Counted from the first letter of the stretch, positions 9,978 through 18,041 are shown. The stretch: 64,000 bases of DNA from Cytophagales bacterium (GCA_013298865.1 JAAFJL010000004.1:1-64000), one strand, 5' to 3'. A program made the numbers and translations. Notes: generated by a model not told the origin, from the sequence alone.

Positions 9978-10895
9978 ATGAAAACATACTTCCAAAGCCC
10001 TAAAGCCTTGATTTTTTTCAAGCAAATTTCTCTTGTAAAAGTTGTTGGATTATCCCTAATTTTATCGTTGTATTCTTTCCAAAATTTTTCCCAAAAAACT
10101 AAACTTTGGGAACAGGCAAGCAATTATTACGAAGCGAAAAATTGGGATAAAGCCCTTGCAGTTTATGCCAAAATTCATGAAAAAAGCAAAGTAAATAGCT
10201 CTGATTATGCGAGAGCTTTTTATAATATAGGTCATGTTAAATTGCTAAAAAAGGATACACTCGAAGCCGAAAAGATTTTTCTAAAAATCCTCGAAAGTGA
10301 TTTCAATGAACTCGACAAAGGTGGACGAGGGTCAGGTGTGATGCAAGAACCTTATGCACTATATCGAAACAATTCTTCTAAGATTTTAGCACAAATCTAT
10401 CTCCAACGTAAAGATTACAAAAAAGCACTTTTTTATGTAGAATTAGCCGATAAAAAGTACAAATATCGCCATTTTTGTGGGAATGAATTAGAAGCCGATA
10501 GAATAGAAATGGCTACCTATTTTGGTGAATGCTACTGGGGTTTAAACGAATTTGATAAGTCCATGAATGTGTTATTACCTCATGTTTTTAATTCAGGTTT
10601 AGCAGATAATGACCATTTGGTAAAATTGACGGTACAGTACCTCATTGAAAAGTATGGAAAAGAAAAGGTAAAAGCAGAACTAACCAAATCTTTAGGGACG
10701 GTCACTTCAAAAACTCGTAAAATGGGAAAAGAGAAGTACGATTATAATGAGTGTACAATTTTCGGAAAAAACATTGAATTATACGCTCATTTTGACTGGA
10801 AAGACCAAGCGGAAGTCAATAAACTCAATCTTAAAGAAAATGAATTGGTTCAAGAAAGTATGAGGAGGAGTCTGTTTTTTAGGAGTGTATTTTAG
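9978..10895 (+). CDS. exported TPR-repeat protein of unknown function
   Basis: 305 residues. The N-terminal ~39 residues are a signal peptide or anchor (hydrophobic VVGLSLILSLYSF, ending NFSQ). Helical repeats of TPR type follow: YYEAKNWDKALAVYAKI, ARAFYNIGHVKLLKKD, and QIYLQRKDYKKALFYVELADKKY. The remaining C-terminal third is charged and helical. Such proteins usually act as scaffolds in the periplasm or envelope. This is the first gene of the small-gene cluster separating the two Mo-hydroxylase subunits. It ends 21 nt before the next ORF on the same strand. No specific partner can be named. Confidence 0.7.
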   Translation: MKTYFQSPKALIFFKQISLVKVVGLSLILSLYSFQNFSQKTKLWEQASNYYEAKNWDKALAVYAKIHEKSKVNSSDYARAFYNIGHVKLLKKDTLEAEKIFLKILESDFNELDKGGRGSGVMQEPYALYRNNSSKILAQIYLQRKDYKKALFYVELADKKYKYRHFCGNELEADRIEMATYFGECYWGLNEFDKSMNVLLPHVFNSGLADNDHLVKLTVQYLIEKYGKEKVKAELTKSLGTVTSKTRKMGKEKYDYNECTIFGKNIELYAHFDWKDQAEVNKLNLKENELVQESMRRSLFFRSVF

Positions 10896-10916
10896 GTTTT
10901 TTTAGTGTGAACAAAT

Positions 10917-11603
10917 ATGAAATATTTTATTTTCTCTTTTTTCCTTTTGTTACATTCATATACTTTTTCTCAACAGAATAAAGGTATTGTTATTGGAGAT
11001 TCTGTAATATTATATGAAGATGTTAATTCTCGAAAAGTGATTGCTATTAATTCTAATTTGGACGAATTAGATATTCTGGATGATACAACATTCAAAATTA
11101 ATAAATCTGAGAATGACTGCTTAAAATTCAGTTGGGTTAATGTAAAATCCAAAACAGGTCAAATAGGATGGATTAGTAGCAAAGATTTTTATAAAATTAT
11201 TTCGCCTTCAAAAAAGGAGTCTAAAGTCAGATATTTAAAAATTAAGGGTATCGATTACATATTGTTGATTTGCAGAAACTATGGATTAAAAGATATGAAC
11301 ACTGATGGCTTGACTGATTGTGAAGATTTATATCCTGTTGTTCTTCAAAATTCTAAAAATAAGAGCTATGCTTTAATTCAGAACAATAATTTCATGTTTT
11401 CTGAAAAGAAATATTTATGTCTTCGTGATGATAATATGATAAAAGAAACAATTGCTAACAAAATAATTGTTTCAGATAATGTTACTTTAACTATAGATGC
11501 AACTTTTCAGGAAGGTTATGGGAAATATGATATTCATCTAAAAAAGGTAAATGATACAATAATTGCACATTATGGAGAGCTTATTAGAAGAGATAAAAGA
11601 TAA
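10917..11603 (+). CDS. exported protein with an SH3-like domain
   Basis: 228 residues with a clear signal peptide (MKYFIFSFFLLLHSYTFSQ). Residues ~25-95 resemble a bacterial SH3 (SH3b) fold: GDSVILYEDVNSRKVIAI, then KFSWVNVKSKTGQIGWISSKDFYKI, which is the WV-x(n)-GWI pattern that ends such domains. The rest has no recognisable domain but carries MNTDGLTDCED, an acidic loop that could bind calcium. It follows the TPR gene by 21 nt and may be cotranscribed. Role unknown; SH3b domains in exported proteins often bind cell-wall material. Confidence 0.6.
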   Translation: MKYFIFSFFLLLHSYTFSQQNKGIVIGDSVILYEDVNSRKVIAINSNLDELDILDDTTFKINKSENDCLKFSWVNVKSKTGQIGWISSKDFYKIISPSKKESKVRYLKIKGIDYILLICRNYGLKDMNTDGLTDCEDLYPVVLQNSKNKSYALIQNNNFMFSEKKYLCLRDDNMIKETIANKIIVSDNVTLTIDATFQEGYGKYDIHLKKVNDTIIAHYGELIRRDKR

Positions 11604-11631
11604 CTATTTTCCCCAATAACTTATTCCTGAA

Positions 11632-11961
11632 ATGATAGATGTTGAAACTGCTTATGAAATTTGTCTTTCGATGCCCGAATCTGAGGAATATGATCATTTT
11701 GGAAAACCTGCTTTTCGAGTAAAAGGAAAGACTTTTCTTACGATGAATCTTGACGAAAATTGGTGTACGCTAAAATTTACACCAGAACAACAATCAGAAT
11801 TTTGTGAGAATGCTGCTATTTTTCCAGTACCCAATAAATGGGGGAAATCTGGTTGGACTCATGCAGATTTAGCAATCATCAATAAGACTGAATTCATAGC
11901 AATTACCAAAGTAGCTTGGCGGAATGTATTGTCGAAAAAGATGAGAGAGAAGTATGAGTAG
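11632..11961 (+). CDS. MmcQ/YjbR family DNA-binding-like protein
   Basis: A 109-residue small cytoplasmic protein of the MmcQ/YjbR (CyaY-like fold) family. Characteristic segments are the N-terminal ETAYEICLSMPESEEYDHFG, the FRVKGKTFLTMN strand pair, LKFTPEQQSEF, and the C-terminal WRNVLSKKMREKY. The length fits the family (110-125). Members have a double-wing fold thought to bind DNA, but their biological role is not settled. It starts 28 nt after the preceding gene. A weak hairpin follows it at about 11983-12010. Confidence 0.8.
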   Translation: MIDVETAYEICLSMPESEEYDHFGKPAFRVKGKTFLTMNLDENWCTLKFTPEQQSEFCENAAIFPVPNKWGKSGWTHADLAIINKTEFIAITKVAWRNVLSKKMREKYE

Positions 11962-12086
11962 ATAGTTTTTAAAAACCTGAAGGCTTGCAGTAATTCACTG
12001 ATTACAAGCAAGTTAAATATTAAAGTTTACAAGTTTTTATTCTCAATTTATCTTTTTCTTTTTCTCAAACGAATAAAACTAAGATT

Positions 12087-12359
12087 ATGAAAGCAATCAT
12101 CCTCCTATTTTTCACTGTTATTTGTTCAAGTACGTTGTCTTTTTCTCAAAGAAAGTCACTCGAACAAACATCAAAAATTGCCAAATTAACACCCAAATTG
12201 TTACTGCTAAAAACTGAGGTAAATCCTTTAAAAACCCCTGATTTTACTTTTAGTATTCCTTTTCATACTATTTGCATTTGTTTAATAGAATCCAAAAAAG
12301 AAGAAGTTTGGAAAAAAAATAGTCAATCTCGAATCGAAGACATACTAAGATACTTTTAA
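12087..12359 (+). CDS. short exported protein, unrecognised, possibly a gene remnant
   Basis: 90 residues with a convincing signal peptide (IILLFFTVICSSTLSFSQ) and a basic mature part without recognisable motifs. The mature portion is only about 70 residues and lacks the periodic pattern of a folded domain, so it may be the surviving N-terminus of a longer gene. It lies between the YjbR-like gene and the two-barrel protein. Confidence that it is expressed is low. Confidence 0.35.
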   Translation: MKAIILLFFTVICSSTLSFSQRKSLEQTSKIAKLTPKLLLLKTEVNPLKTPDFTFSIPFHTICICLIESKKEEVWKKNSQSRIEDILRYF

Positions 12360-12449
12360 ATTCATCCAAATTTACTCTCTTGCTCAACTTCTAACAATGT
12401 TTAGACCTCCACAAATCAAACACATTTATTGCATTCTCAACCCAAAACC

Positions 12450-13007
12450 ATGACCGTAAAAGACAGATATTACAATAGACTCAAGGACGAAAAAATTCTT
12501 GTTGATCTATACACAGACAGTTACAGCGAATCAGATTATGGATTCATTATTGATTTTAATGAAGAGTTTTTGGTGCTTAAAAAATTTACAAACGAAAGTT
12601 TATTTGATGGCATTTCCGTGTTCAGAAGGGACAATATCACCAGAATGAATTGGGGTGGAAATGATATAGAAAGTACTTTTAAATTGATTTACAAAAAAGA
12701 CTATGAGTCTGAAATTCAGCACATTAACTTAGAATCTATTGAAACAATTATTAAATCTATCTATGAAGTTTTCAATCATGTAACTGTTTATTTTCAAGAT
12801 ATTGATAGTACAATTTGCTTCATCGGGGAAGTTGAAGAAATAGACGATGATACGCTAATACTTGATTCTTTCGGAACTCGGGCAACTTTGGACAGAAAGC
12901 ACATTATGATTTCAATAGGCGATATTACCAGAGTTGATGCAGGTGGAATTTATGAGAAAAATTTACAGATTTTATTCAACAAAAAAGCTGAGTCAGGAGA
13001 CAATTAG
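12450..13007 (+). CDS. two-barrel (Sm/SH3-like) protein of unknown function
   Basis: 185 residues from the ATG at 12450; an upstream TTG would add seven. The protein looks like two copies of one beta-rich unit. The first unit runs DYGFIIDFNEEFLVLKKF ... ITRMNWGG ... FKLIYKK. The second runs FIGEVEEIDDDTLILDSFG ... ITRVDAGG ... LQILFNK. Each has the order gly-strand, acidic turn, LVLK/LILD strand, 'ITR' strand and a closing strand, as in Sm-like or SH3-like barrels. There is no signal peptide, so it is probably cytoplasmic. No named family recognised. It ends just before a hairpin and the palindromic repeat at 13061. Confidence 0.55.
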   Translation: MTVKDRYYNRLKDEKILVDLYTDSYSESDYGFIIDFNEEFLVLKKFTNESLFDGISVFRRDNITRMNWGGNDIESTFKLIYKKDYESEIQHINLESIETIIKSIYEVFNHVTVYFQDIDSTICFIGEVEEIDDDTLILDSFGTRATLDRKHIMISIGDITRVDAGGIYEKNLQILFNKKAESGDN

Positions 13008-13024
13008 AAACAAGTAAAAACTAC

Positions 13025-13058
13025 TTTTGGCGAAATATAAAATAAGAATTCGCCAAAA
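13025..13058. terminator. hairpin after the two-barrel gene
   Basis: A perfect 9-bp inverted repeat, TTTTGGCGA (13025-13033) and TCGCCAAAA (13050-13058), with a 16-nt loop, 18 nt after the stop codon at 13007. No long T-run follows, so termination is probable rather than certain. Confidence 0.4.
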
Positions 13059-13060
13059 TG

Positions 13061-13121
13061 AAACTTAGAGGATTAGAGAAAAGGTAAAATATTAACTCTA
13101 ATTCTCTAAACCTCTATGTTT
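13061..13121. repeat. dispersed palindromic repeat, copy 1
   Basis: A 61-bp imperfect palindrome. The left arm AAACTTAGAGGATTAGAGAA (13061-13080) pairs with 13102-13121 with two mismatches. It is closely related in sequence to the element at 17356-17423, including the central part between the arms. Both copies lie about 40 bp before the start codon of a plus-strand gene. This looks like a REP-type repeat of Bacteroidota intergenic DNA. Confidence 0.65.
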
Positions 13122-13163
13122 CATTGTTACAGGTTATTTTTAACTCATTTTGCCCTAACTTGT

Positions 13164-13676
13164 ATGAGCAAACCCAAAGAAAATCTTGAAGTTTGGATGC
13201 GTGGTCCAATTGCTGGTTTGATACCCTTATTACAGCCCGTTGCCCATGCCATCTTGCAAGCACGTGAAGAAGTAAATCTAATGATGATTGATTTTCCAGA
13301 AGAATTTTTATGGCAAAATCCAAACGGAGTAGCATCGGTAGCTTTTCATTTGCAACATCTTTCTGGCGTTTTGGATAGGCTTTTTACGTACGCCAATAAC
13401 CAGCTACTCAACGAAGACCAATTGGAATTACTGGCTTTGGAATCTGACACAAATCAGCCAAACTTAACGGTTAAAAATTTATTGACTCGGTTCAATAATC
13501 AAGTCAATAAAGCCTTGACCCAATTAAAAAATACGGACGAAAAAATGCTTCTGGAAGCTCGTGGCATAGGAAGAAAGCAAATTCCTACTAATCTTTTAGG
13601 CTTACTATTCCATGCCGCCGAACATACCCAACGCCATGTAGGACAACTTTTGGTGACGGTGAGGGTTTTGAAATAA
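13164..13676 (+). CDS. DinB family protein
   Basis: 170 residues from ATG 13164; earlier in-frame ATG 13116 lies inside the palindromic repeat and adds a non-family N-terminus. The protein has the DinB/YfiT four-helix-bundle pattern with three spaced histidines that would hold a metal: VAFHLQHLSGVLDRLF in the first part and FHAAEHTQRHVGQLL at the end. The family includes metal-dependent thiol transferases and damage-inducible proteins; this member's reaction cannot be told from sequence. It is followed by a lipoprotein gene after 11 nt. Confidence 0.8.
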   Translation: MSKPKENLEVWMRGPIAGLIPLLQPVAHAILQAREEVNLMMIDFPEEFLWQNPNGVASVAFHLQHLSGVLDRLFTYANNQLLNEDQLELLALESDTNQPNLTVKNLLTRFNNQVNKALTQLKNTDEKMLLEARGIGRKQIPTNLLGLLFHAAEHTQRHVGQLLVTVRVLK

Positions 13677-13687
13677 ACAAAAATACT

Positions 13688-14197
13688 ATGAAAAAATCAA
13701 TGACATTAGCTTCAATACTATTCTATCTGGTAGTTTTTGCTTGCAAAAATAATGATGAACAAGAAATTAGAAATGTAGTTGAGGCTTTTTATAAGGAAGA
13801 TAAAACAATTGATTTTAGGGAAAATAATAAAGCCTTATTCTCAAAAGATTTGTCAATGCTGATTGATAAAACGGTTGCGAGAGAAGCTCTTTCAGCAGCA
13901 AGAATCTTGAAAAGCGATTACCCAACCGACAAGCCTTTGGTAGTTGAAGGTGATATTTTTTCGAGCTTGTATGAAGGGTCAGATTCGATGAAAATCTTGG
14001 CAGTTAAAATTGAAGAAAATAAAGCGATTGTTACGGTAGAATACAAGCAAAGAGAAGTTGAAAAACCTTGGAAAGATGAATATATTTTGGTAAAAGAACA
14101 GGGCTGGAAAATTGATAACGTCATTTTTAAATCTTTTGAACACCATAATAATAGTACTAAAACATTGTTGCTGGATGTGATAAATGCTAAAGAATAA
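13688..14197 (+). CDS. small lipoprotein, NTF2-like/DUF3828-type
   Basis: 169 residues. A hydrophobic N-terminus ends in the lipobox VFAC, so the mature protein would begin at Cys20 and be lipid-anchored. The mature part follows the pattern of a cystatin/NTF2-like fold: EIRNVVEAFYKEDKT helix, then three strands ending DEYILVKEQGWKIDNVIF. Similar small Bacteroidota lipoproteins are annotated DUF3828. No enzymatic residues can be identified. It lies 11 nt downstream of the DinB gene. Confidence 0.6.
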   Translation: MKKSMTLASILFYLVVFACKNNDEQEIRNVVEAFYKEDKTIDFRENNKALFSKDLSMLIDKTVAREALSAARILKSDYPTDKPLVVEGDIFSSLYEGSDSMKILAVKIEENKAIVTVEYKQREVEKPWKDEYILVKEQGWKIDNVIFKSFEHHNNSTKTLLLDVINAKE

Positions 14198-14248
14198 AGG
14201 TCATTTTGACTATTATAATTTGCTTTTTGTATAGAAAGTAGTGATATT

Positions 14249-14274
14249 GCATAATTTAATATACAAAATTATGC
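14249..14274. promoter_or_regulatory. candidate operator overlapping the HTH gene start
   Basis: A perfect 9-bp inverted repeat, GCATAATTT (14249-14257) and AAATTATGC (14266-14274), with an 8-bp spacer. The right arm covers the ATG at 14271. The geometry fits a site bound by a dimeric XRE-type repressor, and the gene that starts inside it encodes one, so autoregulation is a reasonable inference. Confidence 0.45.
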
Positions 14275-14537
14275 TTTTTGAAACACTAAAAATAAAAGAC
14301 GTAAAAACCGACCTCGGCAAATGGGTAAAGCTGATGAGGAAGAAGCAAAAACTGTCACAAGACCAATTGGCGGATTTGCTAAATATGTCGAGAATCACCA
14401 TTCAGAATTTAGAATCTGGGAAGAATATTACCATTGATACACTCTTGAAAGTTTTCCAGCATTTTGATGCTTTGGAGAAATTCAACCATTTTGTACAAGA
14501 AGAAATCAAGAATAACAGTTATAAATCTTTGTATTGA
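14271..14537 (+). CDS. XRE-family helix-turn-helix regulator (HipB-like), without a partner toxin
   Basis: 88 residues from ATG 14271; a GTG at 14241 would add ten. The DNA-binding domain is typical XRE/Cro: LGKWVKLMRKKQKLSQDQLA, the recognition helix region MSRITIQNLESGK, then NITIDTLLKVFQHF. The size and the C-terminal tail resemble HipB-like antitoxins, which normally precede hipA. Here no ORF follows for 290 bp, so it is an orphan or the survivor of a lost toxin-antitoxin pair. The inverted repeat across its start codon suggests self-repression. Confidence 0.75.
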   Translation: MLFETLKIKDVKTDLGKWVKLMRKKQKLSQDQLADLLNMSRITIQNLESGKNITIDTLLKVFQHFDALEKFNHFVQEEIKNNSYKSLY

Positions 14538-14570
14538 AATGGCGAAAAATAATTTCTATAGATTTATAAA

Positions 14571-14662
14571 AAGCAAAAGCCGACATTTGGCATGACGGCT
14601 TTAAAAACCTACAATCTATGAGGTACGAAACCTTCCTTCTCGATACGTCCGAAACGATTTAG
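14571..14662 (-). ncRNA. candidate small RNA with its own terminator
   Basis: On the minus strand a TAAATTTG box (complement 14669-14676) matches the -7 element of Bacteroidota promoters. About 60-90 nt downstream is a terminator-shaped hairpin: AAAGCCG/CGGCTTT arms at 14576-14582 and 14596-14602 with an inner CAT/ATG pair. It is followed on the minus strand by TTTTGCTTTTT. No clear -33 TTG is seen. The transcript has a short open frame without ATG ending FGRIEKEGFVPHRL, which may be a gene remnant. A small RNA is one reading; the tail of a lost gene is another. Confidence 0.3.
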
Positions 14663-14828
14663 GTAATACAAATTTATGAGTAATTAAGTAATGTTAAAGA
14701 ATCTATTTGATAGCTTAGAAACCTTTGATTTTAACATAAAATAGACTTTACGAAACCGCTAAATGGATTCTTACGAGAATGGCAGGCTGGGGGGTACATG
14801 AATAGAAAATTAATCTTAAAGTACAAGC

Positions 14829-15146
14829 ATGAATAAAATAGAACTTTGGAAACATATCTTTTGGGGAACGGTATTATCAATTCTCATATTTTTTTCTGTA
14901 TCCTTTTTATCCATATTACCACAAATAAATCCATTACATTATTATCGTAAAGGTGAACTGTATAATTTGTATATAGGTTTCCCTTTTGAGTATTATGGAC
15001 AATTTTGGTTTCGTGGGTGTGATATTCCAAATTCAGAATGGAACCCAAAAAATCTATTTTATGATTGTTTCTTATTTTGGATAATTGTAACTGGTATTTA
15101 CGTTATGAAACAAAAAAATAATTCTCAAAATCAACAAAACACATGA
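14829..15146 (+). CDS. small two-helix membrane protein, overlaps the Mo-enzyme gene
   Basis: 105 residues with two membrane segments: VLSILIFFSVSFLSIL near residues 16-31 and FLFWIIVTGIYVM near 82-94. Between them is an aromatic-rich loop (YIGFPFEYYGQFWFRGCD) that would face the periplasm. Its stop overlaps the start of the downstream large-subunit gene by four bases (ATGA), indicating translational coupling. A role linked to the molybdenum enzyme, such as membrane attachment, is possible but unproven. No family recognised. Confidence 0.65.
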   Translation: MNKIELWKHIFWGTVLSILIFFSVSFLSILPQINPLHYYRKGELYNLYIGFPFEYYGQFWFRGCDIPNSEWNPKNLFYDCFLFWIIVTGIYVMKQKNNSQNQQNT

Positions 15147-17308
15147 AAAATAACTCACGCAGAGAATTCATTAAAGCCAGTTCGCTATTGGCAATCGGTT
15201 TTTCATTGCCTTCTTTTGGGCGTGAGAAAAATGAAATTCATAAAATTACCAATATTTCCAATGCTTCCCTCGGACTGGAACTAAACCCTTATATTGTCAT
15301 TGATGATTTAGGGAAAATTATCATCTATAATGCCAAACCCGATGTCGGACAAGGTACTTGGCAAGCTATTCCGATGCTTTTGGCAGAGGAGTTGGAGGTT
15401 TCGATGGAACAAATCGAAATCCGTATGACGGACGGTACTGCTAAGTTTGGACAACAAGGAATTGGTGGTTCAAATTCTGTTCGGTCACGTTGGAAGCCCA
15501 TGCGTCAGGCGGGGGCAGCGGCAAAAGAAATGCTCATTAAAGCCGCCAGTAACAAATGGCAAGTGTCTGAAAATGAATGCTTTGCAAAAGAAGCAAAGGT
15601 GTATCACAAGCCTACCAATAAGTCATTTACTTACGGTGAATTGATTGCTGATGCCTCAAAATTAGAAGTTCCAAAAAGTCCAACGCTCAAAGACCCAAAG
15701 GATTTTAAGTTGTTGGGAAAATCATTACCCCGTCCAGAAATTCCTTCAAAAACCAACGGAAAAGCCGTCTTCGGGATTGACGCTGTTTTACCCAATATGT
15801 TGTACGCAAGTATAGAAATGCCTCCTGCGATTTACGGAAAAGTAGGTAGTTTTGATGGTGCGGAGGCAATGAAAGTCAAGGGTGTAAAGTACGTTTTGAA
15901 AACCGAACGAAAATTAGCTCATGCCATTCCAGAGGCTGTGGCGGTTGTGGCGGATAATTATTGGGCTGCATTGAAAGGTCGTAAAGCTCTGAAAATCACT
16001 TGGAATGAAGAGGGAGTTGAACGTTTTTCTACCGAAAAGTACATCCAAAAACTTAGAGAGTTAGGAAAAGAAGATGGCAACATTTACCCAGAAAATACCA
16101 AAGGAGATTTTACGAAAACATATACAGATGCGTCTAAAAAATTAGAGTCTGTTTACGAAACACCACACTTGGCACATTCACCACTCGAACCCGAAACTGC
16201 AACTGTATGGGTGCAAGGCGAAAAGGTCGAAATTTGGGCTCCCGTTCAATCTCCCGATGGTGTGATAAAACAGGTTTCGGAGTATTTTAAATTCAAACCT
16301 GAGAACGTAAAAGTGAACGCTATGTTACTGGGAGGGGCTTTTGGACGGAAATCAAATATTGATTTTGTGATGGAAGCTGTCCACATTGCCAAACAAGTGA
16401 ATCAACCCGTTAAACTAATCTGGACTCGTGAAGACGACATTAAACAAGGTCCGTTCCGCCAAGCGATGGTAAGCGTAATGCAAGGAAGTTTAGATGAAAA
16501 TGGAACAATGTCTGGCTTGAATCACAAGCAAGTCGGCGATGCTATTCTGAGACAAGCGGCAAAGATGGATTTCAAAACTAAGCCCGATTTTGTAGCTATT
16601 GAGTCGGTAAGTTTTAAGGGTAGCCCGTACCAGATTCCAAACCGTAGAAATTCATTTAATTTGGCTGAATCTCCTGTGCCAATTCACTGGTGGAGAGCCC
16701 CTTATGCTTGTAATAATGTATTTCCACAAGAAAGTTTTATCGACGAAATGGCACATTTGGCAGGAGCTGACCCAATGGAATTCCGTCTGAAAATGTTAGA
16801 TAAAGATGCTCGGATGACCAATGTTTTACGAGAATTGGCTAATAGATCTGATTATAAAAATGTAAAAACTGGTCAAGCAATTGGCATTTCTGTTGTGCAA
16901 CTTTATGGGTCGTACATTGCCCATGCTGTTACTGTTTCTAAAAAAGGGAAAGGTGTAAAAATCGAAAAAGTAGTTTCGGTGATTGACTGTGGTTTAACGA
17001 TAAATCCAGACAATGTGAAAGCCCAGACACAAGGAAATGTAGTGATGGGAATTTCTTCGGCAATAAAAAATGGGATTACTTTTGTGGACGGGAAAGTACA
17101 ACAAAATAATTTTCATGATTATCAAATACTAAGAATCTCGGAAGCAGGTTTCCCGATTGATGTTCACTTAATGGAAAGTTTTGAAAGTCCAGGCGGAGTT
17201 GGCGAAACAGGGCTTCCACCAATCGCTCCAGCTTTAACAAATGCCATTTTTAGATTGACGGGCAAACGAATAACAACTTTGCCTTTTGATATGGATAATG
17301 TGGGGTAA
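15143..17308 (+). CDS. iorB: molybdopterin-binding subunit of xanthine dehydrogenase family (isoquinoline 1-oxidoreductase beta-like)
   Basis: 721 residues. The N-terminus is a Tat signal (SRREFIKASSLLAIGFSL), so the folded holoenzyme is exported. The body is the Mo-binding fold: an a/b-hammerhead domain (GKAVFGIDAVLPNMLYASIE), LGGAFGRKSNIDFVMEAV for cofactor binding, and the C-terminal GGVGETGLPPIAPALTNAI, whose Glu in GVGE is the expected catalytic base. The one-polypeptide Mo subunit with a Tat signal pairs with an IorA-type 2Fe-2S protein; the only candidate here is at 9342. The family oxidises aldehydes or hydroxylates N-heterocycles. The gene is coupled to the membrane protein before it. 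A Crp-type regulator follows. Confidence 0.9.
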   Translation: MKNNSRREFIKASSLLAIGFSLPSFGREKNEIHKITNISNASLGLELNPYIVIDDLGKIIIYNAKPDVGQGTWQAIPMLLAEELEVSMEQIEIRMTDGTAKFGQQGIGGSNSVRSRWKPMRQAGAAAKEMLIKAASNKWQVSENECFAKEAKVYHKPTNKSFTYGELIADASKLEVPKSPTLKDPKDFKLLGKSLPRPEIPSKTNGKAVFGIDAVLPNMLYASIEMPPAIYGKVGSFDGAEAMKVKGVKYVLKTERKLAHAIPEAVAVVADNYWAALKGRKALKITWNEEGVERFSTEKYIQKLRELGKEDGNIYPENTKGDFTKTYTDASKKLESVYETPHLAHSPLEPETATVWVQGEKVEIWAPVQSPDGVIKQVSEYFKFKPENVKVNAMLLGGAFGRKSNIDFVMEAVHIAKQVNQPVKLIWTREDDIKQGPFRQAMVSVMQGSLDENGTMSGLNHKQVGDAILRQAAKMDFKTKPDFVAIESVSFKGSPYQIPNRRNSFNLAESPVPIHWWRAPYACNNVFPQESFIDEMAHLAGADPMEFRLKMLDKDARMTNVLRELANRSDYKNVKTGQAIGISVVQLYGSYIAHAVTVSKKGKGVKIEKVVSVIDCGLTINPDNVKAQTQGNVVMGISSAIKNGITFVDGKVQQNNFHDYQILRISEAGFPIDVHLMESFESPGGVGETGLPPIAPALTNAIFRLTGKRITTLPFDMDNVG

Positions 17309-17355
17309 AACATAGATTGAGATAGTTGAAGAAAACTGTGATTTAGACAAAAAAC

Positions 17356-17423
17356 AAACTTAGAGGCGTAGAGGATTAGAGAAAAGTAAAATACTAACTC
17401 TAAATCTCTATGCCTCTAAGTTT
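17356..17423. repeat. dispersed palindromic repeat, copy 2
   Basis: A 68-bp palindrome with arms AAACTTAGAGGCGTAGAG (17356-17373) and CTCTATGCCTCTAAGTTT (17406-17423), 17 of 18 pairs. The middle segment matches copy 1 at 13061. Position: 40 bp before the Crp-family start codon. It may also act as a terminator for the Mo-subunit gene. Confidence 0.65.
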
Positions 17424-17462
17424 AAAATGTTGAAGGTTAATTTTATCATTCTCTTTTTTGCC

Positions 17463-18041
17463 ATGCTCAAAAACACAATCCAAATCATCACCCAAAATTT
17501 TGCTCCACTTTCAGAGGAATGTATGGCTGATTTTGAGCAATATGCTCAGATTCAGACTTTCCCAAAAGGGCATCAATTAGTCAAAGAAGGGCAATTTTCT
17601 GATAAATTATTCTTCATTGTTGAAGGTTGTGCAAGGGCTTATTATTTGAAAGACGGCAAAAATATTACCGATTGGTTTGCCTTTGAAAATGATTTTATTT
17701 GTGCTATCAATAGCTTTTTCCTATTTATCCCAAGTCCACATTATATTGAATTATTGGAAGACTCAACCTTGCTGGTGGTTTCGAGAGAAGACATGATTAC
17801 TCTTTCTGACAAATACCACGATTTTGAACGACTCGGCAGAATCAGTACCACCAAAACCATGCTTCAACTTCAACAACGAGTGGTTTCATTACAATTCGAG
17901 AGTTCCCAACAACGCTATTTGAATCTCATTTCCATTTATCCTCATATCGAACTCCGTGTGCCTTTGGGCGATATTGCTTCTTATTTGGGCATTACCCAAG
18001 AAACTTTAAGTAGAATTAGAGCCTCCCGAAACCGAATTTGA
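17463..18041 (+). CDS. Crp/Fnr family transcriptional regulator
   Basis: 192 residues from ATG 17463; upstream ATG 17427 touches the palindromic repeat and adds a non-family hydrophobic stretch. The N-terminal part is a cyclic-nucleotide-binding-like beta-roll (FPKGHQLVKEGQFSDKLFFI, ARAYYLKDGKNITDWFA). A long dimer helix follows. The C-terminal winged helix carries the reading helix in LGDIASYLGITQETLSRIR. The family's cAMP-contacting residues are not obviously kept, and there is no Fnr-type cysteine cluster, as usual in short Bacteroidota members. It probably senses an unknown small molecule and may control the membrane proteins that follow. Confidence 0.87.
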   Translation: MLKNTIQIITQNFAPLSEECMADFEQYAQIQTFPKGHQLVKEGQFSDKLFFIVEGCARAYYLKDGKNITDWFAFENDFICAINSFFLFIPSPHYIELLEDSTLLVVSREDMITLSDKYHDFERLGRISTTKTMLQLQQRVVSLQFESSQQRYLNLISIYPHIELRVPLGDIASYLGITQETLSRIRASRNRI

